Shown piece after piece: positions 14,939 to 23,828 of a stretch of 51,134 bases of DNA (positions are counted from its first letter, which is position 1; each line of letters starts with the position of its first letter). The notes under the pieces are model-generated. The model searched no databases. It had not been told where the DNA came from and saw nothing but the letters and a program-made list of their open reading frames with translations. The position numbers and the translations under genes were made by a program. Source of the DNA: Clostridium sp. (lineage in GTDB: Bacteria; Bacillota; Clostridia; Clostridiales; Clostridiaceae); assembly GCF_016650035.1 (NCBI RefSeq), contig NZ_JAENWM010000018.1, forward strand, positions 1 to 51,134. Direction: 5' to 3'.

Positions 14939-15970
14939 ATGAAAACTTATTTAGTAACAGGTGGAGCTGGATTTATAGGTGCAAATTTTGTTCATTATAT
15001 GTTAGATAAATATTCGAATATAAAAATTATAAACTTAGATAAATTAACGTATGCAGGAAATTTAGAAAATTTACAAGGTGTAGAAAATAATGAAAACTAT
15101 TCCTTTGTTCAAGGGGATATATGTGACAAAGAGTTAGTAGAAAAATTATTTAAAGAAAATGATATTGATTATGTTGTGAATTTTGCAGCAGAATCACATG
15201 TAGATAGAAGTATAAAAGAACCAGCAATATTTGTAAAAACAAACGTTTTAGGTACAGTAAATCTGTTAAATGTAGCTAAAAATTCATGGAAAACTCAAGG
15301 TGGTTTTAAAGAAGGTAAGAAATTCATGCAAGTATCTACGGATGAAGTATATGGTTCCCTTGGAGAAACGGGATTCTTCCTTGAGTCAACACCACTGGAC
15401 CCACATAGTCCGTATTCTGCGAGTAAAACAGGTGCAGATTTAATGGTTAAAGCTTATTTTGATACTTATAAGATGCCTGTAAATACAACTAGATGTTCAA
15501 ACAACTATGGACCATATCAATTTCCAGAAAAACTAATACCACTTCTAATAAATAACTGCTTAAGTCATAAAAATCTACCAGTATACGGTGATGGAATGAA
15601 TATAAGAGACTGGTTATATGTTGAAGATCACTGCAAAGCTATAGATATGGTTATAAAAGGTGGTAGAGTAGGGGAAATTTATAACGTAGGCGGACATAAC
15701 GAGAGAACTAATATGCAAATAGTTAAAACTATTATAAGTTATTTAAATGAAAATGCTGATAGTGAAATAACAGATAAACTAATAACTTATGTTGAGGACA
15801 GAAAAGGGCATGATAAGAGATACGGAATAGATCCAGCTAAAATAAAAGAAGAACTGGGATGGTATCCTGAGACCACCTTTGAAGTGGGAATAAAGAAGAC
15901 AATAGAGTGGAATCTAGACAATAAACAGTGGATGAATAACATTACAACTGGTGAGTATCAAAAGTATTAG
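14939..15970 (+). CDS. rfbB: dTDP-glucose 4,6-dehydratase
   Basis: A 343-residue SDR enzyme converting dTDP-glucose to dTDP-4-keto-6-deoxyglucose. GGAGFIG (8-14) binds NAD; the catalytic set T134-D135-E136 and Y159-x3-K163 is present. The start at 14939 follows GAGGAG inside the end of rfbA; a frame start at 14915 lacks a ribosome-binding site. No rfbC or rfbD follows in the window, so the product is either diverted to another deoxysugar or completed by genes elsewhere. Confidence 0.95.
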   Translation: MKTYLVTGGAGFIGANFVHYMLDKYSNIKIINLDKLTYAGNLENLQGVENNENYSFVQGDICDKELVEKLFKENDIDYVVNFAAESHVDRSIKEPAIFVKTNVLGTVNLLNVAKNSWKTQGGFKEGKKFMQVSTDEVYGSLGETGFFLESTPLDPHSPYSASKTGADLMVKAYFDTYKMPVNTTRCSNNYGPYQFPEKLIPLLINNCLSHKNLPVYGDGMNIRDWLYVEDHCKAIDMVIKGGRVGEIYNVGGHNERTNMQIVKTIISYLNENADSEITDKLITYVEDRKGHDKRYGIDPAKIKEELGWYPETTFEVGIKKTIEWNLDNKQWMNNITTGEYQKY

Positions 15971-16055
15971 TAGATGAAGAGCTATGGTATGAAAACTTAT
16001 TAACTGTAAATATTACTTGTGTTTTGTAATCATTATATATATCCTTAGTATAGAG

Positions 16056-16075
16056 ATTTAACAAAATTGTTAAAT
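16056..16075. repeat. Perfect dyad upstream of the O-antigen ligase gene
   Basis: atttaacaa and ttgttaaat arms separated by two bases. A second, weaker dyad (acaaaat/attttgt) follows at about 16080-16103. It may be an operator; it lacks the GC content of a terminator. Confidence 0.4.
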
Positions 16076-16127
16076 TAAACACAAAATCATCAAAATAATT
16101 TTGTAATATTCCAAATGAGGTGGCAAA

Positions 16128-17375
16128 GTGAATTTATATTTAAGATTTTCATTTTTATTAACATGTATTTTTATTATAGGGTTACCTTTAATTCCTGAAG
16201 GAATTAGGTTTAAGGGTGTGACATATACTAATTTGATTTTAGCGTTAATAATTTTTCTATACATTATTAATTTGGTATTATCTAAAAGTGCTAGAAAAAA
16301 ATTTACTTATAGTATTGTGAATTTCTTTACTGAAAAGTTGAGTGTGTTTATGGTCATATTGTTGGGTATAATGCTTATATCTACTATTTATGCAGTAGAT
16401 AAAAAAATAGCATTAAGTGAAAGTGCAAGATTTATAACTTATATATTTGTGTATTTTATTATAAAATATGAGTTTAATAATGAAAAACAAATCAATATCT
16501 TATTAAAATGTTATATATTTATTTCTTTTATTTTAAGTTGTATAGGAATTGTACAGTGGGTTACAGGCTTCGCACTGAATGAAACATTTAAAAAAGCATA
16601 TGAAATGGGAGAAGGGTTAAGGATAACTTCGACACTTTCTAATCCCAATGCTTATGGTGCTTATTTAATATTAATAATTTTTCCAGCAATTATGTTAAGT
16701 GTTTATGAAAAGAATAAAAAAAAGAAAATATTTTATATATTACTTTCAATTTTAGTGATTGCTAATTTATTAATGACTTATTCTAGAAATGCATTATTAG
16801 GATTAGGATTAGGATTATTAATTCTTACGATAATTTATAGCATTAAGTTGATTTTTGCTCTTGGTGGGTTGGGTATATTAATTTCGTTGATACCTTCTGT
16901 TTCTCAAAGAATTAAAGGCGTTGTTGATTTATCTCAAAATGAATTAAGAATTAAGCTTTGGAAAACAGCTTTATATATGATTAAAGAACATCCAATTCTA
17001 GGTGTTGGTAATGGAAATTTTGTAACTAGATATAACGAATACGTAAGTAGGTATAAGGAACTTAAATATTACGCATATCAGAATTATCCAACCCATAATT
17101 CGTATTTGAAATTACAAAGCGAATTAGGTATAATTGGAATAATTTCTTTCTTAGGAATCATAACAATGACGCTATTTAAAATTAAAAAATTATATAGTAC
17201 AACTAGGGATAAATTTCATAGACCATTTTATATTGGCGTAATGGCAAGTATGATTGCTTTCCTATTTATGAATTTGTCAGATAATTTATTTTTTACTCCT
17301 AAAGCAACTACTTATTTTTGGTTTTTATTAGCTACTGCTGAAGCATTATTGAAACCTCGTCAAGTGAATTTATAA
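16128..17375 (+). CDS. O-antigen ligase/polymerase family membrane protein (Wzy_C)
   Basis: A 415-residue polytopic protein that starts with GTG behind GAGGTGG. It has the O-antigen ligase/polymerase pattern: SNPNAYGAYLIL in a membrane segment, then MTYSRNALLGLGLG, and a large outer loop with ILGVGNGNFV and THNSYLKLQSELGIIG (conserved His). It would either polymerise repeat units or attach finished glycan to an acceptor at the outer membrane face. Two other polymerase/ligase-type proteins are encoded here (18815 and 41740). Confidence 0.85.
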   Translation: MNLYLRFSFLLTCIFIIGLPLIPEGIRFKGVTYTNLILALIIFLYIINLVLSKSARKKFTYSIVNFFTEKLSVFMVILLGIMLISTIYAVDKKIALSESARFITYIFVYFIIKYEFNNEKQINILLKCYIFISFILSCIGIVQWVTGFALNETFKKAYEMGEGLRITSTLSNPNAYGAYLILIIFPAIMLSVYEKNKKKKIFYILLSILVIANLLMTYSRNALLGLGLGLLILTIIYSIKLIFALGGLGILISLIPSVSQRIKGVVDLSQNELRIKLWKTALYMIKEHPILGVGNGNFVTRYNEYVSRYKELKYYAYQNYPTHNSYLKLQSELGIIGIISFLGIITMTLFKIKKLYSTTRDKFHRPFYIGVMASMIAFLFMNLSDNLFFTPKATTYFWFLLATAEALLKPRQVNL

Positions 17376-17387
17376 GTTGAATTTAAA

Positions 17388-17425
17388 AAAATGATTGTCT
17401 CATAATTAGGGACAATCCATTTTGT
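17388..17425 (+). terminator. Terminator-like hairpin after the ligase gene
   Basis: aaaatgattgtc (17388-17399) pairs with gacaatc-c-atttt (17411-17422, one bulged base), with a T-rich tail. Confidence 0.6.
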
Positions 17426-17578
17426 TTTAGAGGGGGATTTCGGGTAACTGAAGGTTGTAATAAAGTGTCTTAAAATATATAATGGTGTATGATGTGTAAA
17501 CAAAAGTTATAAGTATATAATAAAAATGAGAATCGTATATAGACTGTGTAAATAGGGTTGTTTGGGGGAGATAGAAAG

Positions 17579-18766
17579 TTGATTACTAAGTATGATGATG
17601 AAATGAGGTATTACTGGGAAGGTGTAGAAAATGAATTTTGTTTAGATAAGGATGCAATGTGTAGAGATGGTGTTGATGATACCGATTTTGTAGTTGTAAG
17701 ATATATGAAACTAAAAATGTTAATTGGAAATATAAAGATAGCCAAACTAATATTGACTGGAGTAGTAAATATATGGTGGTTGTTACATATTGTTATATCG
17801 ATATATTGTTTTTTTGTATTGTTAAATAAAAAGTTATTTTTAACTAAGGAGACAAACAAAGTTGAAGACACTAAGAAAATATTCATAATTAGTTCCATGG
17901 CTTCACTAAAGAATCTCAAGGAGAATTTTCGTGGACAACAATTTAAGGCGATTAAATTTCCATGGATAAAAGTTGGTTTAGATACCCCAATTGAAGTACT
18001 TAACTTTTTGAGCTTTTTAACATATAGAGATTTAGTGTTAATTTTATGGAAAAATATATATGTAAAAAAATATTATAAATCTAATTTAAAAGCTTATAAT
18101 AAATCTATAATTCTCCAAACGTATCACTCTTATAATTGGTTAGCTATTTATAGTGCATTAGAAAATATAAAACCAGAGGAAATTTGGTTTGTAAACCATT
18201 ATGATAGATGGGCAATTATGTTTGATAGGGTTACATTTATATTGAATAAAAATCAGGTACAACATGGAATACTAAATGAAGATGTGAAGATTGTAAATAA
18301 ATTGAAAAACATTAAAAAATGTTATTGTTTAGATGATAATTCAAAAAAAATATTTTGCTTAAATTATCATTTAAATAAGCATACAGTATATGAAATCTTT
18401 AAGAAGTATTTTGAAACGACAAAAATTTATGATGGAAGACAAATATTATTTATTGGTGGCCCTTATGATTCCAATAAAGAGCTAGAACTTATTAATATGA
18501 TTAAAGTTAGATTCGTAGATTTCCTTATAATTATAAAACCACATCCTGTATATTCAAGTAAATTTTACGACAGCGTTGTAAATGGAAATGTTGTACTTTA
18601 TAAGGAAAAAAATATATTCCCAAGTGTTGATATAGTTATCTCTTACCAATCTACATTAGGATTTGAATATCATGATAAAGGTATACCTGTAATATTTCAC
18701 GATAATATAGCAAATGAAAAAATTATAGCAAAATTGGACTTTATGATAGGGTTTCAAGAAAAGTAA
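17579..18766 (+). CDS. GT-B glycosyltransferase, polysialyltransferase/CDP-alditol transferase-like
   Basis: About 395 residues. The start at TTG 17579 is preferred because TTTGGGGGAG lies 9-12 bases upstream; a TTG at 17558 is also in frame. There is one hydrophobic stretch near residues 55-90. The C-terminal half has GT-B landmarks shared with polysialyltransferase-like and CDP-glycerol transferases: VQHGILNED, IIKPHPVYSS and VISYQSTLGFEYHDKGIPVIF. Given the legionaminic acid genes 4 kb downstream, transfer of a nonulosonic acid is possible, but the donor cannot be read from sequence. The ORF is very AT-rich and the protein poorly conserved in feel. Confidence 0.6.
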   Translation: MITKYDDEMRYYWEGVENEFCLDKDAMCRDGVDDTDFVVVRYMKLKMLIGNIKIAKLILTGVVNIWWLLHIVISIYCFFVLLNKKLFLTKETNKVEDTKKIFIISSMASLKNLKENFRGQQFKAIKFPWIKVGLDTPIEVLNFLSFLTYRDLVLILWKNIYVKKYYKSNLKAYNKSIILQTYHSYNWLAIYSALENIKPEEIWFVNHYDRWAIMFDRVTFILNKNQVQHGILNEDVKIVNKLKNIKKCYCLDDNSKKIFCLNYHLNKHTVYEIFKKYFETTKIYDGRQILFIGGPYDSNKELELINMIKVRFVDFLIIIKPHPVYSSKFYDSVVNGNVVLYKEKNIFPSVDIVISYQSTLGFEYHDKGIPVIFHDNIANEKIIAKLDFMIGFQEK

Positions 18767-18814
18767 AGACATTGATAATCTTAGACAAAAATTGATCGAA
18801 GATAGGGTGAATAT

Positions 18815-20101
18815 ATGAAAAAAAAATTAATACCTTTTATAACTTTTATAACGTTACAAATAGTCATGTTGGTTTTATATAAAACAGCTTTTATTTCTCC
18901 ATTGATATTTACATGTTTTATCTGCATTTTATATGCTGTTTCGTTACCAAAATATCTTTTTTCACCGCAAAACATTATTTTTGCCTATTATTTTTTATGG
19001 TATGGATTAGCTCCTGCTTTCGCGCTACGGTTTCAAAGCTATACATTTACAACAAAAGAAGAAAAGCTAGCTTATTTAATGTTGTTTTTTACTTATGGAG
19101 TATCCATTGTGTTTCTTACTTTATGCGAGTCTTTTTTTAATGAGCGAGCGCAATTAAAAAAAATACAAAATGAAAACTTTGACAAAGAAAAAATAGGAAA
19201 AATTATTAAAGTCAGTGGAATCATTACGTTAATTTCATTAGTAGTATTTATATATGAAACTGGTGGAATTAGTTATTGGATTATGGATTCAAAAATGGCT
19301 TTTTTAACAAGACAAGGAGCAGGTGCTATTTATTTGGCTTTCACGCAGTCGCTCATGATATTTGCATCCGCATACGGATGTCTATTATATAAAAATAAAA
19401 GCAAATTATCATTTGTGGGTTTTACCGTATTAATATTATTAATGTATCCATTTATAGGTTCAAAAGCAAAAGTAATTTTGATTATTTTTATTGGTTACGG
19501 TTTATTTATAATAAACAAAAAAATAATTAGTAAATGGACATTTGTTTCTATAATTTCTTCGACAATTATTTTTTCGATTGGTATTTTTCAGAGAAACATT
19601 GGAATGAAATTTGCGGAGTTTCTTCCTTATACATTAAACTATTTCAATACTTATGAGATGTTTGTTACTTTACTTAGAGATTTCAAACCTTCATTTTTGA
19701 AGACTTTTTTCTTGCCCTTTAATAAAGTTTTTCTGATATTTGGTAGATATAATACTGTTCCTTTTCATGATATGAGTTCTTGGTTGACATCGATATATTA
19801 TCCAACAAGCTGGGCAATTGGGGCCACTGAGCAGTGGCCTATTGAAGCGGATTTATATATGAGCTTTTATTTCATACTAGGAATCCCCATTTTATTAGCA
19901 TATCTCACGTGGATTTCATACGCATTTTATATGGCTAGAAAGAGATATTTATCGTGGGTACTGATTTATATTATGGAGTTTGTTTTTATACTTTCACATT
20001 ATCGAGGTGGGATACTTATATGGTGGTACCTATATCTAATTCCATTTTATATTTTAGTTATAGTAGTATACGGAAAAATGAATATACCAGTCGATAAATA
20101 A
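18815..20101 (+). CDS. Wzy-like O-antigen polymerase
   Basis: A 428-residue integral membrane protein with about 11-12 hydrophobic segments and no soluble domain. Features typical of Wzy polymerases include a long loop between distal segments (MKFAEFLPYTLNYFNTYEMFVTLL region, then SSWLTSIYYPTSWAIGATEQ). AGGGTG precedes the ATG. Its place between glycosyltransferase and flippase genes supports a repeat-unit polymerase role. Wzy proteins are poorly conserved, so the call rests on topology and context. Confidence 0.68.
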   Translation: MKKKLIPFITFITLQIVMLVLYKTAFISPLIFTCFICILYAVSLPKYLFSPQNIIFAYYFLWYGLAPAFALRFQSYTFTTKEEKLAYLMLFFTYGVSIVFLTLCESFFNERAQLKKIQNENFDKEKIGKIIKVSGIITLISLVVFIYETGGISYWIMDSKMAFLTRQGAGAIYLAFTQSLMIFASAYGCLLYKNKSKLSFVGFTVLILLMYPFIGSKAKVILIIFIGYGLFIINKKIISKWTFVSIISSTIIFSIGIFQRNIGMKFAEFLPYTLNYFNTYEMFVTLLRDFKPSFLKTFFLPFNKVFLIFGRYNTVPFHDMSSWLTSIYYPTSWAIGATEQWPIEADLYMSFYFILGIPILLAYLTWISYAFYMARKRYLSWVLIYIMEFVFILSHYRGGILIWWYLYLIPFYILVIVVYGKMNIPVDK

Positions 20102-20137
20102 AAGACAAAACTATTCATATCAGAATGGAGATTTATT

Positions 20138-21661
20138 ATGAGAAAAACTACGTTTATTATAATGCTAATAACAATATTATCGAAAATATTTGGACTTGGA
20201 AGAGAAATAACATTATCATATTTTTATGGCGCCACAAATATCAGTGATGCTTATTTGATTTCTATGACAATTCCAAGTGTGATATTTGGAATTATTGCAG
20301 CGGGCTTAGCTGCAGGCTATATTCCTATGTACAATAGTATAGAACAAACCGATGGAGAAATTGAAGCTAACAAATTTACAAATAATCTTATTAATATCGT
20401 ATTAGTAATATGTTCGATCATAGTTTTAATTGGAGTTTCTTATACAAATCAAATTGTAAAAATATTTGCTTCAGGATTTGGAGTGGAGACAATAGCTTTA
20501 ACAGCTAGGTTTACAAAGATTAGTTTGCTATCTATATATTTTACTGCGATTGTAGCAATATTTACAGGCTATCTTCAGATGAAAGAAAATTATATTATTC
20601 CAGCTTTGGTTACATTGCCGTTGAATTTTTTTGTCGTAATATCAATTATATTAAGTAATAAAAATAATATTTTGGTGCTTGCAATAGGATACGTAGTAGC
20701 AACTGCGGCCCAAGTGGTTCTGATGGTACCCTACTTACGAAAAAGCAAGTATAGGTATAAAAGAATTTTTGATATAAAAGACAAGAATATAATTAAAATG
20801 GCACATATAGTCACACCAGTAATTCTTGGAATCTGTGTTAATCAAATTAATGTACTGGTTGATAGAACTATAGCTTCACGAGTAACTATTGGAGGAGTTT
20901 CAGCTCTTAATTATGCAAATAGACTTAATGGGTTTGTAATTGGAATATTTGTACTATCCATTGTTACGGTTTTATATCCGATGATATCAAAGATGGCTGC
21001 ACAAAATAATATTAAAGACCTAAAAAAACACCTTTCTGAAGCCATAACAGGAATAAATTTATTAGTTCTTCCAGCAACGATTGGGTCTATGATATTTGCA
21101 GTTCCTATTGTTTCAGTTTTATTTGGGCGTGGAGCATTTAACCCTAGTGCTGTATCGATGACATCTTCAGCACTGCTATTCTACTCAATAGGCATGGTGG
21201 GGTTCGGTCTGCGCGAGGTTTTATCAAGAGCCTTTTTTTCCTTGCAAGACACTAAAATACCGATGATTAACGCGGCAATTGGTATGGTCTTAAATATTAT
21301 ACTCAATATAATTCTTTCAAGATATTTAGGAATAGGTGGACTAGCTTTAGCAACGAGCATTTCAGCATTATTTACAACAATTTTATTATTCATCAGTTTG
21401 AGAAAGAAAATAGGTTCATTTGGAATAAAGCAAATATCTATTTCATTTTTAAAAATCCTATTTGCTTCATCAATTATGGGACTATTATCCAAAATAACTT
21501 ATAATTTCATAACAAAATCATTTAGTCAAAGCATTTCACTATTAATAGCTATGGTTATAGGAGCTGTATCATATTTTGTAATTATCTACTTTATGAAGAT
21601 CGAGGGTATTGATGTCATAGTAGGGAAAATTAAAATGAAATTAAGGAAAACAGTGACATAA
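20138..21661 (+). CDS. MurJ/MviN-type lipid flippase
   Basis: A 507-residue protein with 13-14 membrane segments and clear MviN features: GLGREITLSYFYGATNISDAYLIS near the N-terminus with the characteristic early Arg, LFGRGAFNPSAVSMTSSALL, and GLREVLSRAFFSLQDTKIPM. MurJ flips lipid II; MviN paralogues inside polysaccharide loci probably flip glycan lipid intermediates instead. The location between a Wzy-like gene and nonulosonate genes favours a dedicated glycan exporter, not the housekeeping MurJ. Confidence 0.85.
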   Translation: MRKTTFIIMLITILSKIFGLGREITLSYFYGATNISDAYLISMTIPSVIFGIIAAGLAAGYIPMYNSIEQTDGEIEANKFTNNLINIVLVICSIIVLIGVSYTNQIVKIFASGFGVETIALTARFTKISLLSIYFTAIVAIFTGYLQMKENYIIPALVTLPLNFFVVISIILSNKNNILVLAIGYVVATAAQVVLMVPYLRKSKYRYKRIFDIKDKNIIKMAHIVTPVILGICVNQINVLVDRTIASRVTIGGVSALNYANRLNGFVIGIFVLSIVTVLYPMISKMAAQNNIKDLKKHLSEAITGINLLVLPATIGSMIFAVPIVSVLFGRGAFNPSAVSMTSSALLFYSIGMVGFGLREVLSRAFFSLQDTKIPMINAAIGMVLNIILNIILSRYLGIGGLALATSISALFTTILLFISLRKKIGSFGIKQISISFLKILFASSIMGLLSKITYNFITKSFSQSISLLIAMVIGAVSYFVIIYFMKIEGIDVIVGKIKMKLRKTVT

Positions 21662-21676
21662 ACTAGGAGGAAAGAT

Positions 21677-22747
21677 ATGTTTAATAGTGTTAAATTTATT
21701 GTATATGAAGATGTAACAATTAGAGAAGGTTTAAAAAGAATAGATGAGGATGCAAAGGGAATTATTTTTGTTATAGATAAAGATGATAAATTTCTAGGGA
21801 CTATAACAGATGGTGACATTAGAAGATGGATATTAAAAAATGGAAGCATGGATTCTAAAGTAGCTGAAGTCATGAATAGTAAGTCCGTATTTATTTTTGA
21901 AAATGATAAGCAAAAGGCAAAAGAGGTAATGGTAGAAAAATTTATAACAGCAGTTCCAATATTAAACAATGATAGAAAAGTAATTGATATTATCTTTTTA
22001 CATGATGATGTTAATGATGAAAATAGCTCTGAACTCGCAAATAATTCTGTAGTAATTATGGCAGGAGGTCTAGGGACAAGATTATATCCGTACACTAAGA
22101 TTTTACCTAAGTCATTAATTCCAATCGGTGATACTCCAATAGTAGAAAGAATAATAAACAAATTCGCTAAGTATGGAGCAAAAGATTTTTATTTGACAGT
22201 TAACCATAAGAAGAATATGATAAAATCATATTTCAATGAACTTGATACTGAATATAATATTAGTTATGTAGAAGAGGAGAAACCACTAGGAACAGGAGGC
22301 AGCTTATCACTTCTAAAAGGTAAGATAAATGATACTTTTTTTGTATCTAATTGTGATATATTAATCGATGCACAATATGATGATATATTAAAATACCATA
22401 AACAAAGTGGGAATAAAGTGACTGTAGTTACTTCAGTTAAAAACTTTACAATTCCATATGGAGTCTTCAAAGTTAATGAAGAAGGCTGCATAATTGAAAT
22501 TCAAGAAAAACCAGAGCATTCATATCTTGCTAATACAGGTATGTATGTATTAGAACCAGAAGTGTTGAATGATATTCCAACTGGGGAATTTTATAATTTA
22601 CCAGATATACTTGTAAACTATATGAAGGATAATATAAAAGTGGGTATATATCCAGTAGGTGAACAATCATGGATGGATATGGGGCAATTAAGTGAAATGA
22701 AAGATATGGTAACAAGAATAGAGGAAAAAGAAAAAAGCATCAAGTAA
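21677..22747 (+). CDS. ptmE: CBS-domain sugar nucleotidyltransferase (PtmE-like)
   Basis: A 356-residue protein. Two CBS motifs fill residues 1-120 (FVIDKDDKFLGTITDGDIRR and AVPILNNDRKVIDI), followed by a nucleotidyltransferase domain with MAGGLGTRLYPYTKILPKSL and EEKPLGTGGSL. This arrangement matches PtmE, the glucosamine-1-phosphate guanylyltransferase that starts the GDP-linked legionaminic acid pathway in Campylobacter. It directly precedes legB- and legC-like genes. The nucleotide used here is inferred from pathway context. Confidence 0.82.
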   Translation: MFNSVKFIVYEDVTIREGLKRIDEDAKGIIFVIDKDDKFLGTITDGDIRRWILKNGSMDSKVAEVMNSKSVFIFENDKQKAKEVMVEKFITAVPILNNDRKVIDIIFLHDDVNDENSSELANNSVVIMAGGLGTRLYPYTKILPKSLIPIGDTPIVERIINKFAKYGAKDFYLTVNHKKNMIKSYFNELDTEYNISYVEEEKPLGTGGSLSLLKGKINDTFFVSNCDILIDAQYDDILKYHKQSGNKVTVVTSVKNFTIPYGVFKVNEEGCIIEIQEKPEHSYLANTGMYVLEPEVLNDIPTGEFYNLPDILVNYMKDNIKVGIYPVGEQSWMDMGQLSEMKDMVTRIEEKEKSIK

Positions 22748-22763
22748 AAAAGGAGTGAAAGTT

Positions 22764-23756
22764 ATGAATTTAAAGGGTAAGAAAGTATTAGTAACCGGAG
22801 CAGAGGGTTTTATAGGGAGTCATTTAACAGAAAGACTTGTTGAACTCGGTGCGGATGTTACTGCATTAGTTCAATATAATTCATTAAATAGCTGGGGATG
22901 GATAGATTCCTTTGATAAAAATATAATTGATAGCATTAGAGTTGAAACAGGTGATATCAGAGAGCTAGACGGTATGAATAGAATTATTAAAGGCCAAGAG
23001 GTAGTTATGCATTTAGCTGCTCTTATAGCTATACCTTATTCATATCTTTCTCCAATGGCTTATGTTAGAACAAATGTAGAAGGTACTACAAATGTTCTTG
23101 AAGCTTGTAGAATGCATGATGTTGAAAAAATAGTTCATACATCAACTTCTGAGACTTATGGAACTGCATTGTATGTTCCAATAGATGAGAAACATCCAAT
23201 GCAGGGTCAATCACCGTATTCTGCTTCGAAAATTGGTGCAGATAAGATGGCTGAAAGTTTCCACAAGTCATTCGATATGCCCATAGCGACTATAAGACCA
23301 TTTAATACATATGGACCAAGACAATCAGCCAGAGCTGTAATACCAACAATAATTTCCCAAATATTAGCAGATAAGAAAGAAATTAAATTAGGTAGCCTTA
23401 CTCCTACAAGGGATTTTAACTATGTTAAGGATACTGCAGAAGCTTTTGTAAAAATCGCTGAAAGTGATAAGTCCATTGGAGAAGTTATTAATGCAGGATC
23501 AAACTATGAGATATCTATTGGGGATACTGTTAAAAAGATAATTAACATAATAGGAAAAGACGTTAAAATTCTTTGTGATGAAGAAAGACTTAGACCAGAG
23601 AATAGTGAAGTTAATAGACTTTGGGCTGATAATACAAAGATTAAAGAATTAACAGGCTGGGCGCCTAACTATTCAATAGATAGAGGCCTGGAAGAGACAG
23701 TTGAATGGATTAAAAAGAATTTAAGCAGTTTTAAAACTGATATTTATAATGTATAA
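22764..23756 (+). CDS. legB: NDP-GlcNAc 4,6-dehydratase (LegB-like)
   Basis: A 330-residue SDR enzyme. The ATG at 22764 follows AAAAAGGAG; an in-frame GTG at 22755 overlaps that site. GAEGFIG (12-18), the TSE triad portion (128-130) and Y152-x3-K156 are intact. In legionaminic acid synthesis it forms the 4-keto-6-deoxy sugar nucleotide that LegC aminates. Related GDP-mannose dehydratases exist, but the flanking genes make the LegB role the best fit. Confidence 0.87.
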   Translation: MNLKGKKVLVTGAEGFIGSHLTERLVELGADVTALVQYNSLNSWGWIDSFDKNIIDSIRVETGDIRELDGMNRIIKGQEVVMHLAALIAIPYSYLSPMAYVRTNVEGTTNVLEACRMHDVEKIVHTSTSETYGTALYVPIDEKHPMQGQSPYSASKIGADKMAESFHKSFDMPIATIRPFNTYGPRQSARAVIPTIISQILADKKEIKLGSLTPTRDFNYVKDTAEAFVKIAESDKSIGEVINAGSNYEISIGDTVKKIINIIGKDVKILCDEERLRPENSEVNRLWADNTKIKELTGWAPNYSIDRGLEETVEWIKKNLSSFKTDIYNV

Positions 23757-23767
23757 AATATAACATA

Positions 23768-23799
23768 TTTAGAGATTACAATGAATTGTAATCTCTAAA
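23768..23799. repeat. Perfect inverted repeat between legB and legC
   Basis: tttagagattacaat (23768-23782) and attgtaatctctaaa (23785-23799) are perfect 15-base arms around a two-base centre, 30 bases before the legC start. No T-run follows, so it may attenuate, stabilise mRNA or bind a regulator. Confidence 0.75.
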
Positions 23800-23828
23800 A
23801 CCTTATAAAGCGAAAGAGAGGATATAAT

